From: Bdellovibrionales bacterium
GTDB lineage: Bacteria > Bdellovibrionota > Bdellovibrionia > Bdellovibrionales > UBA1609
Direction: 5' to 3'
Assembly (NCBI GenBank): GCA_023301025.1
Contig: JALZUR010000041.1
Location: forward strand, 1-64,000
DNA: 64,000 bases
Part shown: in pieces, positions 18,290 through 27,283 of the stretch
Layout: the number at the start of each line of letters is the position of its first letter
Position numbering within the stretch: position 1 is the stretch's first letter
Program-made: the position numbers and the translations under genes
The notes under the pieces: generated by a model
Told to the model about the DNA's origin: nothing
Seen by the model: the letters and a program-made list of their open reading frames with translations, nothing else
Database searches by the model: none

Positions 18290-19369
18290 CTAAAAGATAC
18301 TGTGTAAATCAATATCAATATGAGGTGTAAAGTAATTAGGCTTTAGCAAAGGTGATGGCGGAGCATCTGGCTTTTGCATGAGATAAAGGTCTGCAGGGAA
18401 ATTTGAGTAAAAGATTGACGGTGATGGAGTTAGTTTTAACTCGCCTTTATATTGAGGGTAAATAAATACAGGCTTTTCTTTTTGCGTCTGATCCAACCAC
18501 CAGCACATAAGAGAGTAAAATATATCTTTATTATTACAGTAAATATGAGAAAAAAATCTAAAGTTTAAGTTCTTTGAAGATTCAACAGGTCTGATTTTTT
18601 TTGAAAAAATGGAGCCAAACTTTAAAAACGACTGTGTCACAAAAAAGATAGAATCTTTAACTTCATCTAAATCCAAACATGTTTTTAAATGCTCCATGGG
18701 GTTAAAAACACCTAAAAGCCCCACAATCTTTTGCTCATGACTTTCTGCAACTGCGATATTAGAAAAATCAGATGAGCCAAGAAGTGACATTTCTTTTTGA
18801 AGTTCTTCTTCACCAACAACTCTTTTAATGGCCATTTCTGTTGAGGCTCTTTTAATGTAACCAGATATTGCACTAACATCAGAGGGTACAGCTCGCCTCA
18901 CATGAACATGCTTTAAAGGTTTATCAGCTAAAAACCCTCTGCCTTGAATCATCTGAATGTCTAAAGATCTTATGTGGTTAAAACGAAGCTGATCTCTTTT
19001 GTTACGTCTAGGTAAAATAAATCCCTTAAACCTATTTTGAACATGTCTGGAGAGAAGAAATAGTACATAAGACGCCTTTGTTTTTTCCTTGATCTCCATG
19101 ACTTGAGATAAAAGCTTATCCGACCATGAAACAAAAGCTTGTCTGGATTCATCACTTTTCATATTAGTTATAATTATAAATTTTACAGGACCATTTGCCT
19201 CTTCTAGGTAAAAGTCTTTAACAATATAATCAAGGGAAGCCACACACTCCCCTTCGTCATTGAAATCTTCAAGAAGCCCTGAATCTTGATCCGTAAACTT
19301 TTTATAATAAACAGCGCTATTTTTTAGATACTCTAACTTTAAAAATCCAGAAGAAAAACTAGTGTTCAC
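18290..19369 (-). CDS. uncharacterised protein with a GNAT-like segment
   Basis: A 359-residue soluble protein I cannot name. Residues about 155-230 (VHVRRAVPSDVSAISGYIKR... IVGLLGVFNP) resemble the start of a GNAT acetyltransferase fold, but the acetyl-CoA loop (R/QxxGxG/A) is not evident, so activity is doubtful. No signal peptide or membrane helix is seen. The GTG start has an AGAGG site five bases upstream. It sits just upstream of gspC on the same strand and follows the terminator of the corrinoid adenosyltransferase gene. Its place between the two T2SS blocks is suggestive, no more. Confidence 0.7.
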   Translation of the reverse strand: MNTSFSSGFLKLEYLKNSAVYYKKFTDQDSGLLEDFNDEGECVASLDYIVKDFYLEEANGPVKFIIITNMKSDESRQAFVSWSDKLLSQVMEIKEKTKASYVLFLLSRHVQNRFKGFILPRRNKRDQLRFNHIRSLDIQMIQGRGFLADKPLKHVHVRRAVPSDVSAISGYIKRASTEMAIKRVVGEEELQKEMSLLGSSDFSNIAVAESHEQKIVGLLGVFNPMEHLKTCLDLDEVKDSIFFVTQSFLKFGSIFSKKIRPVESSKNLNFRFFSHIYCNNKDIFYSLMCWWLDQTQKEKPVFIYPQYKGELKLTPSPSIFYSNFPADLYLMQKPDAPPSPLLKPNYFTPHIDIDLHSIF

Positions 19370-19389
19370 AAGACCTCTTTTAAAATGCT

Positions 19390-19411
19390 AAAAAGTCCTT
19401 TTTGTAGGACT
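19390..19411 (-). terminator. rho-independent terminator after the adenosyltransferase gene
   Basis: On the minus strand AGTCCT-ACAAAA-AGGACT is followed by TTTT. It lies about 35 bases past the stop of the 19445-19999 gene and ahead of the GNAT-like gene. Confidence 0.6.
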
Positions 19412-19444
19412 ATCAAAAACAAACTATACGTCAAAAAAATAAAA

Positions 19445-19999
19445 TCAAACCTCTGATGACCAAATGACATCTTCGTTGTCTAACTTTAAATTTATATAGC
19501 GAGCTAAGACAAAAAAGTAATCAGAAAGTCTATTAAGATAAGACAAACTTTGTAAAGCCTCAACAAATCCACTTTCTACAACGTCTCGCTCTACAAGTCT
19601 TGCCTGAACTCTAACTTGGTGAGCCAAAGCAGACTCAAAACTCCCACCTGGTAGAATAAAATTTTTCAAGGGCTTAAGCGAAGACTCCCACTCATCCATT
19701 AGATGCTCAAGTCTTAATACCCAATCTAGTAGCTGTGCTATGTGTTCTTTTTTTTGACCTTCACTTGCATAGTAAGATCCAACTGAAAAAATTTGGCACT
19801 GATTTTTTTTAAGCTCGATGCATATAGAACTAAAGTCTTTTGAAGTGTTCTGCTCTAGCTTTGCGCAAAGAAGACCTATCGAAGAGTTTAGTTGATCAAG
19901 ACCACCATAAAGTTTCACCCAAACATTTGATTTCAAAACACGCTTACCTGTAAAAAGACTTGTCTCACCCTCATCGCCTGTTTTTGTATAGATCTTCAT
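19445..19999 (-). CDS. PduO-type ATP:cob(I)alamin adenosyltransferase
   Basis: A 184-residue trimeric PduO/MMAB-type enzyme that moves the adenosyl group of ATP to cob(I)alamin to make coenzyme B12. The N-terminal ATP-binding stretch (MKIYTKTGDEGETSLFTGKR) and the C-terminal LNRLSDYFFVLARYIN helix are typical. In between, the family pattern GGSFESALAHQVRVQARLVER is intact. No other cobalamin gene is in view, so the cell probably salvages corrinoids or uses this enzyme for a B12-dependent mutase or reductase elsewhere. It is transcribed away from the N-formylglutamate amidohydrolase gene across a 108-base gap. Confidence 0.9.
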   Translation of the reverse strand: MKIYTKTGDEGETSLFTGKRVLKSNVWVKLYGGLDQLNSSIGLLCAKLEQNTSKDFSSICIELKKNQCQIFSVGSYYASEGQKKEHIAQLLDWVLRLEHLMDEWESSLKPLKNFILPGGSFESALAHQVRVQARLVERDVVESGFVEALQSLSYLNRLSDYFFVLARYINLKLDNEDVIWSSEV

Positions 20000-20107
20000 A
20001 GTGACAAGACTACATTAAGCCTTACAAATTTTCTTAAACTTTGGCGCTGCGTTAAAGCAGATGAAACAAAAGTTTCAAAGAAAAAGAGAATACATTAATA
20101 TTTATAT

Positions 20108-20944
20108 ATGTATGAACACACTGGATCAGACCTTCCACTTATTTTATCATGCCCTCACTCAGGTGAGAAAATTCCTTTAGAAGCTAATTGGCTTAATGAT
20201 ATTGAAAGTGAAGTGACACTAAAAAGAGACTTAGACCTTTATGTAGATCAATTCTACCGACCACTAGCTAGAGCAGAAGGGCTTCCCTTTATTTTTTCCC
20301 CCTGGAGTAGATACGCTATAGACTTAAACCGTCTTCCAACAGATGTTGATAAACAAAGTGTTTTAAACTCAAGCAACAAGGCCGGCACATTTACAACAGG
20401 TCTTCATTGGGTGAAAACTAGTCACGATGAGCCTTTACTAAAAAAACCAATTTCTAAAGATCTGCACGACATACTGGTTGCTAGTTACTATGAGCCTTTT
20501 CACAGGGCTATAGTTGCAAATTTTGAACATCTAAAACTACAAGGTCATAAAAGAGTCTTTCACTTGGATCTTCACAGCATGCCCTCGAAAGGCACAAACA
20601 TTCATAGAGATTCTGGAGAAAACAGAGCTGAAATTGTTATAAGTGATCAAGATGGAAACAGCTGTGACTCAAAATTTAAAGACTTAGTTGTAAACTCATA
20701 TAAAGAAGTAGGCTTTGAAGTAAAAGAAAACTGGCCTTACAAAGGCGGACGTATAACTCAAACCTATGGAAACCCTTCTAAAGGTCGGCACACCTTACAG
20801 ATTGAAATGAACAGATCAATTTATATGAATGAAGCAACAAAAGAACGCGATGAAGGACTTTTTAAAGACACTAATATTAAAATTGAGAAAGCTTTTAAAC
20901 TCATTGTCGATCAATTAAAATCACACGTCGTCCTACTCAATTAA
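20108..20944 (+). CDS. N-formylglutamate amidohydrolase family protein
   Basis: A 278-residue protein of the N-formylglutamate amidohydrolase (HutG/FGase, PF05013) family. Family landmarks are visible: LPLILSCPHSGEKIP near the N-terminus, FSPWSRYAIDLNR, the HLDLHSMPS metal-ligand segment and a C-terminal LQIEMNRSIYMNE. The known reaction releases formate and glutamate in histidine breakdown, but no other hut gene is nearby and many homologues act on other amides. It begins the plus-strand block and ends four bases before gspH, so it is probably co-transcribed with the T2SS pseudopilin genes. Confidence 0.85.
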   Translation: MYEHTGSDLPLILSCPHSGEKIPLEANWLNDIESEVTLKRDLDLYVDQFYRPLARAEGLPFIFSPWSRYAIDLNRLPTDVDKQSVLNSSNKAGTFTTGLHWVKTSHDEPLLKKPISKDLHDILVASYYEPFHRAIVANFEHLKLQGHKRVFHLDLHSMPSKGTNIHRDSGENRAEIVISDQDGNSCDSKFKDLVVNSYKEVGFEVKENWPYKGGRITQTYGNPSKGRHTLQIEMNRSIYMNEATKERDEGLFKDTNIKIEKAFKLIVDQLKSHVVLLN

Positions 20945-20948
20945 ATCT

Positions 20949-21668
20949 ATGAGCGTCATTAACTGTAAATCTATGGAAATAAAAAATCAAAAACACAAAG
21001 AAAACATACTTAAACGAAACTTAAAAGGTTTTACATTAATTGAAATTCTAATTGTTCTTAGTATTATTGCCGTTCTTGTTGTCACTTTTGCGACACCAAA
21101 AAGAAGCCCACAAAAGTTATACAAAGACTATTTTAGGCAGCTATCTCTTATGTCTAAAAAGATAAAAAATAGAGCTCAAATAGAAAGGTCAACGTATCGA
21201 ATGATTTTTTATATGAGCGAAGGCACTACAACTGAAATTACTGTTGAAAAAACAGAAGAAGCTTTTTTATTAGGAACAGAAAAAGAGAGCAAAGAACTTT
21301 TTGAAGATCTTTACAAAGATAAAAAAGAATTTTCAAAACGAAAACAAGAACTTAAAAAAGAGAAAAATAAAACAGACACTGAAACATCAAGCCTTTTTAA
21401 AGTTTCGGAACGATTTAAACCAGATAATTTAAAAAAACCACAAGATTTAAATATTATTCAAATTGAAATCTCTGGTATTGATGAAATTTTCGAACCTGAG
21501 GGCTTGGCTATGTTTCATTACTTTTCTAACGGATTAGTTGAAGAAGCAGCAATTCAAGTTCAGAATAAAGATGAAACACTAAAATGGACCCTAATAACAG
21601 ACCCTATTACTGGACAAATTTATGCTAAACCAGGTCATAAAACACTAAAGGAGATTAAAGAGCTTTGA
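20949..21668 (+). CDS. gspH: type II secretion minor pseudopilin GspH
   Basis: A 239-residue pilin-like protein with a 26-residue basic leader and prepilin cleavage site KG|FTLIEILIVLSIIAVL, Glu at +5. Position before gspI and general form fit GspH. The middle (residues about 110-165) is a highly charged Lys/Glu stretch not usual in GspH, which makes the protein longer than the common 160-200 residues. gspI begins within its last codons (overlap of four bases). Confidence 0.85.
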   Translation: MSVINCKSMEIKNQKHKENILKRNLKGFTLIEILIVLSIIAVLVVTFATPKRSPQKLYKDYFRQLSLMSKKIKNRAQIERSTYRMIFYMSEGTTTEITVEKTEEAFLLGTEKESKELFEDLYKDKKEFSKRKQELKKEKNKTDTETSSLFKVSERFKPDNLKKPQDLNIIQIEISGIDEIFEPEGLAMFHYFSNGLVEEAAIQVQNKDETLKWTLITDPITGQIYAKPGHKTLKEIKEL

Positions 21669-22174
21669 AAGAAGAAAAAGGATTTACACTTCTTGAAGTT
21701 GTACTGGCACTCTCTATTCTAGCAACGGTGATGATTCTTTTAACTAGTTCATGGCGTGGTAACTATCAGCGCATGACTAAGATAAAGTTTAGAACACAGG
21801 CGGCATATCTTCTACAAATGAAAATGACTGAATTTGAAAGTTTATACAAAGCCAACCCAGCCACTCTTCCAACAGAGATAGAAAAAGGAGAATTTAAAGA
21901 CCCTGCTTTTAAAAACTACACGTGGGAGCTTGAATCACAACCCTTTAAAATGCCTGATCTAAAAAAACTCTTAGCTTTAGAAAACGATAAAACAGATCAA
22001 ATCACTGAAAACGTAATTGGTCAGGTGCAAACGCACTTTGAAAGCACCATTTATGAAGTTAAGGTCACACTTTTATACAGATCTGCTCTGGCTAAAAAAC
22101 CTTTTAAAACCTCTATTTCAACTCTATTTGTTGACTACAATAGACCACTGCAACTGGGACTACCACCACTTTAA
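21665..22174 (+). CDS. gspI: type II secretion minor pseudopilin GspI
   Basis: A 169-residue pseudopilin with a very short leader and processing site KG|FTLLEVVLALSILATVMIL. Order H-I-J-K and size support GspI, which with GspJ and GspK forms the pseudopilus tip. The TTG start overlaps the gspH stop, so it is likely made by translational coupling. The gspJ ATG lies four bases past its stop. Confidence 0.88.
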   Translation: MKEEKGFTLLEVVLALSILATVMILLTSSWRGNYQRMTKIKFRTQAAYLLQMKMTEFESLYKANPATLPTEIEKGEFKDPAFKNYTWELESQPFKMPDLKKLLALENDKTDQITENVIGQVQTHFESTIYEVKVTLLYRSALAKKPFKTSISTLFVDYNRPLQLGLPPL

Positions 22175-22178
22175 GCCT

Positions 22179-23201
22179 ATGACTAAACACAAGAATACAA
22201 CCACTGGAAAAAGAAAATTTCTGAAAAACTCAAAAGGCTTTACACTACTAGAATTGATAATTGCAATCTCTTTAATGGCCGTCTTAAGCATTACAACAAC
22301 ACAAATCTTGAGAAGTACTACAACAAAAACAAAAAAAATAACAAGTGGCTTAGAAGAACTTAACAGATTGAGATCAGTGCTATCAATAATGAGAGCAGAC
22401 TTTTTAAAAGCTATAAACCACCGTGATATAAATATTTTTCTATACAATCAAGCTCAAAAAGAGCGTGTTGCCTCTTATGACAAAAGACTGTCTGAATGGG
22501 TTGTAAAAATAAATAAAGCAGAAAAAAGAACACCTCCTTTAACTCTTACAACACTTACACCTCAAGACAAAACTAAAGCTGAAAAAGAGTTAGGCAAAAA
22601 GCCTCAGCCAGTTCCCGATAGAAAAGAATTAATAGTTACTCAATTTATTGGTGACAAAGAAAAAGTTTATTTTACAACGGCTTCGGGTTTTAGATTTAGA
22701 AAAGAGAATAAAATCTCTGAACTCATGGAAGTTGGCTACTATATTAAGAGCTGTAGAAGTAAGCGTTATGAAGAGCAAGAATTTGACTGTTTATGGAGAG
22801 CTGTATCTTATAATTTAGATGGTGAAGTTACTGATGATTTAGAGGGCTCTGTCATACTAGAAAATGTTAAAGAGTTTGAATTAGAGTATTTAGGCTACAG
22901 TCAGACAGAAGGTGAAGTGGAGTGGTTAGAGAACTGGGATAGTAGAAATACACTAGATCAAAGGTTTGGTGAGCGTTTCCCTCAAGGGGTTAGACTTAAA
23001 CTAAAAGCAGAGTTTGTAAAATCAAGAGACGGCAAACGAAAACGAAGTCGCTCTATCACTGGTTTTTTCCCAGTAGCTTTTCCAAACAATAAGCCTTTTG
23101 ATCAAATTAAATTTCCAGAAACAACTACAACAACACAGCCTCAAACGCCAGTTACACCGGCCCCGCCCCAAGCACCTGATGGAGGTACAGCCCCGCTATG
23201 A
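22179..23201 (+). CDS. gspJ: type II secretion minor pseudopilin GspJ
   Basis: A 340-residue pseudopilin. I start it at ATG 22179 (MTKHKNTTTGKRKF), not at the ORF-track start that runs through gspI in another frame. The leader ends KG and is followed by FTLLELIIAISLMAVLSI, with Glu at +5. The body has the GspJ-like LLEVKEFELEYLG-type strand (here VKEFELEYLGYSQ). A Thr/Pro/Ala-rich tail of about 30 residues ends it. It overlaps gspK by four bases (ATGA). Confidence 0.88.
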   Translation: MTKHKNTTTGKRKFLKNSKGFTLLELIIAISLMAVLSITTTQILRSTTTKTKKITSGLEELNRLRSVLSIMRADFLKAINHRDINIFLYNQAQKERVASYDKRLSEWVVKINKAEKRTPPLTLTTLTPQDKTKAEKELGKKPQPVPDRKELIVTQFIGDKEKVYFTTASGFRFRKENKISELMEVGYYIKSCRSKRYEEQEFDCLWRAVSYNLDGEVTDDLEGSVILENVKEFELEYLGYSQTEGEVEWLENWDSRNTLDQRFGERFPQGVRLKLKAEFVKSRDGKRKRSRSITGFFPVAFPNNKPFDQIKFPETTTTTQPQTPVTPAPPQAPDGGTAPL

Positions 23202-24523
23202 CTTTTTTTTGGAAAAATATTTTAAAACTGAACTTAAAACAGAATAAAAAGGTAACCGTCAAAAATCCAAACGATTTTTATGCGAGTCACCTAAATAAAA
23301 ATCAAAATGGCTCAGCTATTATTATGGCTATGTTTTTTTTCACTGTTGCAAGCTTTGTAGTTTTTCAACTTTCGCAAGAAACACTTACTGAATCTACACT
23401 TGCAAATCAAGAGATCAAAAAACTTAAGTCCTACTATTCAGCTCAAGCTGGCGTTGAAATGGCACTCCTTAGAATCAAATCCTACCAAGAGGCAAAAGTT
23501 AACTTAAGTCAGTTGGGTGAGGCTGCCGCAAACCAGTTTAGCAGTAAGCTTGATTTAATTTGGCAATTCCCCCTACCTTGGCCACTCCCCTTTACGGATG
23601 ATTCTCTAAGTACAATTACAAAACAAGATGGAGAAGAGGTTACTGAAGAGTCTTTAATTAAAAACCTAACTTTTTATCATGAGATCAGAGATAGTGGTTC
23701 AAAACTTGATTTAAACTCTTTAGGCTCTTCTGTTGAAAGCATTTCAGAAGTGACAATGGAGAGCTTAATGAGAAGCTTTAAAAATCTTCTTTTAACAGAT
23801 GAGAACTTCAACGACACACACTCCGAGCAGAGCATTCAAGAGGTTTTAAACAATGTTGCTGACTGGGTCGATCCAGACAGTGAATCCAGAAACAGAGGTG
23901 CTGAGAATCAATTTTATGACTCTGAGACACAAAGAGGGTATCCGAGAAATCAATCATTTCTTGCTCTGTCTGAATTGCTACTAGTTGCGAAGATGGATGA
24001 TCTTATTTATGAAAAACTTAGGACCCTTGGAACCGTTTATGGCACTTTTGGGGTAAATGTTAACACCGCTGATAGGGATACGCTTTTTAGCATTGATGAA
24101 CAGTTTACCGAATACACCGTTGAAGAGTTTATCAAACTCAGAGAAGAATACAAAGAGCGGTCGGGTCAGGATTTAAACAAAGATCAATTTGATAGTATAC
24201 TTGATCAAATCGGCTTTAGAAACATTGAAGAGGTTCATGCCACAGGAATTCCGATTCTCTTCTCTCCACTTTCATCCTTCACAATAGAGTCTTCTGGCAT
24301 AAGTGGTGAGATTGAAACCATTATTAAAGCTGATGTTTTAGATGCAATTGCTTTAAAAGAAATTTTTGTAACTCAATTAGATAAATCTGCAAAACCTGAA
24401 ACAGATGAAGACGAAACACCTCAAAATCCAGAAGACGCACAAAAACAAAATACTCAACAGAAAAAAACAAAAATTGCACCAAAAGGACGCCCTTTTGTTG
24501 TGCATATAGAAATCACTAATTAA
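23198..24523 (+). CDS. gspK: type II secretion tip pseudopilin GspK
   Basis: A 441-residue GspK: a long 40-residue leader, then NG|SAIIMAMFFFTVASFVV with no Glu at +5, which is usual for GspK as the terminal subunit. The large alpha domain (residues about 130-340) includes the SAM/HhH-like part with KLDLNSLG, NVADWVDPD and FGVNVNTADRDTLFSID, all recognisable GspK segments. GspK caps the pseudopilus. A Gln/Lys-rich segment near the C-terminus is extra. The DUF2007 gene follows 11 bases later. Confidence 0.9.
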   Translation: MTFFWKNILKLNLKQNKKVTVKNPNDFYASHLNKNQNGSAIIMAMFFFTVASFVVFQLSQETLTESTLANQEIKKLKSYYSAQAGVEMALLRIKSYQEAKVNLSQLGEAAANQFSSKLDLIWQFPLPWPLPFTDDSLSTITKQDGEEVTEESLIKNLTFYHEIRDSGSKLDLNSLGSSVESISEVTMESLMRSFKNLLLTDENFNDTHSEQSIQEVLNNVADWVDPDSESRNRGAENQFYDSETQRGYPRNQSFLALSELLLVAKMDDLIYEKLRTLGTVYGTFGVNVNTADRDTLFSIDEQFTEYTVEEFIKLREEYKERSGQDLNKDQFDSILDQIGFRNIEEVHATGIPILFSPLSSFTIESSGISGEIETIIKADVLDAIALKEIFVTQLDKSAKPETDEDETPQNPEDAQKQNTQQKKTKIAPKGRPFVVHIEITN

Positions 24524-24534
24524 GGAGTACAAAC

Positions 24535-24750
24535 GTGCTTGTTAGACTAAAATCCTACTCTACACTCTCTGAAGCTCTTGAAGACCAAGCCTATTTAAAC
24601 TCAAATGGCATAGATGCAAACATTGAAAACAGCCAGGATATTCACCCAACACTATTAGGCCAAGTTTATTTAAGTGTTCCCTCTGAATACTTAGACAAAT
24701 CAGCAAAACTCCTGATAGCAAAAACAGCAGATAATGAGGAGCCTCTTTAA
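24535..24750 (+). CDS. small DUF2007-like protein inside the gsp operon
   Basis: A 71-residue protein starting at GTG with AAGGAG upstream. The pattern (LVRLKSYSTLSEALEDQAYLNSNGIDANIEN...VYLSVPSEYLDKSAKLL) matches the DUF2007 'putative signal-transducing protein' fold, a small ferredoxin-like domain that often sits beside other genes without known role. No export signal is seen. Its place between gspK and gspL suggests it may be made together with the secretion system. Function unknown. Confidence 0.75.
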   Translation: MLVRLKSYSTLSEALEDQAYLNSNGIDANIENSQDIHPTLLGQVYLSVPSEYLDKSAKLLIAKTADNEEPL

Positions 24751-24898
24751 GAACTCAACTTTAAATGAAACCTAAAAAAGCATAAACTTTTATAAATCGC
24801 TAATTTTAAGCTTTAAGTGCACTAGCAGTAAAAACAAAACTAGACAGTTTGCAATTATTTTAAGACAATCTTAACTGAGCAATGAAGGGGTTTTTGTT

Positions 24899-26602
24899 TT
24901 GAAGAGTTTAGGAATAGATATTGGACCCACGGCAATTAAAATTGCTGAGATGGAGATCACTGGAAAGTCCCTAAGACTTCTCCAGACACATAACTATCCT
25001 CTTACTTCAAATACACAATCTGACAGAGATCTTGAGCTTATCACGACACTTAAAGAAGCTTTAAGTTTAATAAAAATAACTGAGAAAACAAAAGTGGTGA
25101 TGAGCCTTCCACAAAATAAGGCAAGCTTAAGGCGCCTCTCTTTTCCTTTTAAAGAAAAATATAAAATACTAAAGAGTCTTCCCTTCGAGATGGAAGACTT
25201 AACACCTTTTTCTGTTGAAGACAGTCTGTGTGAAGCAAAAGTGCTTAAGCGCATAGGAATAATGACAGAAGTCTTAGCTGTCTCAATACCAAAAGAAACC
25301 ATCCAAAATACCTTAGATCGATCAAAAGATTTTGGTTTAGATCCGGACATACTTTCTTTAGAAGGGCTTGCCTTAAATAACCTTTTTGAAGATCTTTTCG
25401 AAGGACCAAGAGTTGAAGCTCCAGATTCAAGTGCTGATGACTTTATTGAAAATGAAGAAAGTGAAGCAAGTCCTAAAAAAAACAAAATTATTGAGCCTAA
25501 ATCTTTTATAAAAGGAGAGGCTGTTCTTTATGTTGGCGCTAGCTCTTCTTTATTGATTGTTAGAGCTGACAAACAGCTTCAGTATTTAAGACAGATAAAC
25601 TGGGGATCACAACTAATTGTTCAAGAGGTTGCTAAAAGTTTTAATATTCAATTAAAAGAAGCAGAAAATTTTTTAAATTCATCAAAAGGCGTACTGCTTA
25701 GATCTCAAGGTATAGAGCCAAAAGATATTAAAATCTCAGAGATTATAACAAGCTGCTTAGAAAAACTTTCAAGAAATTTAAACCTCACACTTTTAGAGGT
25801 TAAAGGCCAGCACAATGTGAATGTCTCTGGTATTGGCCTTGTTGGGGGATTTAGTGCTTTGAAAAATGTAGGAGCACGTTTAACACAACAGATAGATATG
25901 CCTTGCAACAGGATTTTAAAACTAAAAAATCATCCTGAAATTTCAATACACACAAAAGCTGAATCAGAGTGCGCAATTGCCATTGGTCTTGCAATGGAAG
26001 CTGCAAAACGTCCAACACAGCCCGCTGTAAACTTTAGACGACATGAATTTTCAAAAGAGAACTCTCATCTTAAAAAGATTTGGAAGACTTGGGACTTTCA
26101 CATAAAACTAGCTGGTGTTTCACTGGTTTTATTTTTTGTGTATGCCCAAATGCGCTCAACATTGAGTGAAGACTTAGCCTTATCAGCCCGAAGATCAATG
26201 AAAAATACAGCTGAAAAGGTCTTAAAGATCAAAAAGTCTGTTGCAACTGAAAGAAAACTAAAAACTCTTTTAAAAGATCTCGAAAAAAGAGAGCAAATAA
26301 AAGTTAAAATTGCAAAATACAACAAAGATTCTTCTTCTCCTTTAAAGATATTAAAAACTATTTCGGAGAAAGCACCCTCAAGAAGACAACTTCCCATGGG
26401 CATTAAGAACTTAAGCGTTGATTCTGATAAAGTTTCTTTAACAGGCCGAACAAACAGACCAAGTGAAATAAAAAGATTCTCTAAAAGTTTAGAATCTCTA
26501 GCTAAGGGACCTATAAGCACCACTTCAAAGAAAATAACCATTGATGATAAAAGATTTACTGAATTTAGCATAAGCTTTACTCCTAAAAAAGGAGTTATGT
26601 GA
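24899..26602 (+). CDS. gspL: type II secretion protein GspL (PilM/actin-like cytoplasmic domain)
   Basis: A 567-residue protein. Residues 1-370 form a PilM/GspL actin-like domain (MKSLGIDIGPTAIKIAEME start, GGFSALKNVG nucleotide-binding-like loop). One membrane helix (about 395-415, LAGVSLVLFFVYAQM) is followed by a coiled coil and a small periplasmic ferredoxin-like domain. GspL couples the GspE ATPase to the pseudopilus machine. The TTG start has AAGGGG upstream. A low-complexity acidic insert (SADDFIENEESEAS) lies within the actin-like domain. The gene overlaps gspM. Confidence 0.85.
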   Translation: MKSLGIDIGPTAIKIAEMEITGKSLRLLQTHNYPLTSNTQSDRDLELITTLKEALSLIKITEKTKVVMSLPQNKASLRRLSFPFKEKYKILKSLPFEMEDLTPFSVEDSLCEAKVLKRIGIMTEVLAVSIPKETIQNTLDRSKDFGLDPDILSLEGLALNNLFEDLFEGPRVEAPDSSADDFIENEESEASPKKNKIIEPKSFIKGEAVLYVGASSSLLIVRADKQLQYLRQINWGSQLIVQEVAKSFNIQLKEAENFLNSSKGVLLRSQGIEPKDIKISEIITSCLEKLSRNLNLTLLEVKGQHNVNVSGIGLVGGFSALKNVGARLTQQIDMPCNRILKLKNHPEISIHTKAESECAIAIGLAMEAAKRPTQPAVNFRRHEFSKENSHLKKIWKTWDFHIKLAGVSLVLFFVYAQMRSTLSEDLALSARRSMKNTAEKVLKIKKSVATERKLKTLLKDLEKREQIKVKIAKYNKDSSSPLKILKTISEKAPSRRQLPMGIKNLSVDSDKVSLTGRTNRPSEIKRFSKSLESLAKGPISTTSKKITIDDKRFTEFSISFTPKKGVM

Positions 26603-27279
26603 TGTTTGAAGATCAACTCGATCAGTTAAAAGAGATCTTTCAAGGCCTAGCAGAGCGTATTCAAGAAAGCAGCTTATATTCAAGCCTTCACGAGCGCTAC
26701 TTGATGCTCTCCCCAAAGATGCAAAAGGTTTTACTTATAGCTATAGCTATTTTTGCTGTGTTTATTGTAATCTCACCGCCTCTTGCAAAGTACCATACAT
26801 CTAATGAAAATATTTCTGACTTTAAGAGTAGAAAAGATATTGCTCAAAAGATTATTCAGTTTTCTAAGAGTGGAAGCTCTAAGTTAAAAACCCCAAAACA
26901 AATAACAAATTATGATTTAGAGCGAACAGTTAAAGATTTTTCTAAGTCTCCTGTTATAAATCTAAATGAAGGTCAAGCAACAGTCAGAACTAGACAGTCC
27001 TCAAAAGGCCTACTTGGCGCTGATCAAAACTCGTTTACATTGGTTGGAACTGAGCTTAATGCAGAACAATCTTTAAATTTGGCTTACAGTCTAAAAAGAT
27101 ACAATGCTTCTTTGATTGTGACAAAACTTACATTTTTTGAAAATTTAAAAAGACCTGGCTACTTTGATACAGAAATACACTTAGACAATTTGTATACACA
27201 ACCTATTTCATCTGTGCTTCCAAAGCCTGATGTCTCTTCAAACTCAAACAACAAACGCAGAAACAGCAGAAGACGGTAA
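26602..27279 (+). CDS. gspM: type II secretion protein GspM-like
   Basis: A 225-residue bitopic membrane protein with a cytoplasmic N-terminus of about 45 residues, one helix (VLLIAIAIFAVFIVISPPL) and a periplasmic coiled coil plus ferredoxin-like domain. That is the GspM layout. Sequence similarity of GspM proteins is always weak, so the call relies on topology and the L-M-N position. The ATG at 26602 overlaps the gspL stop (TGATG) and has AAGGAG seven bases upstream; it is preferred to the GTG one codon before. A Lys/Arg-rich tail ends it. Confidence 0.78.
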   Translation: MFEDQLDQLKEIFQGLAERIQESSLYSSLHERYLMLSPKMQKVLLIAIAIFAVFIVISPPLAKYHTSNENISDFKSRKDIAQKIIQFSKSGSSKLKTPKQITNYDLERTVKDFSKSPVINLNEGQATVRTRQSSKGLLGADQNSFTLVGTELNAEQSLNLAYSLKRYNASLIVTKLTFFENLKRPGYFDTEIHLDNLYTQPISSVLPKPDVSSNSNNKRRNSRRR

Positions 27280-27283
27280 TTTT

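Noticed and set aside
22017-22178. Upstream start for gspJ
   Set aside because: It lies inside gspI in another frame; the ATG at 22179 gives a normal prepilin leader.
24994-26616. Minus-strand Ser/Leu-rich ORFs across gspL
   Set aside because: Antisense shadows of a well-supported gspL; no motif or ribosome site.
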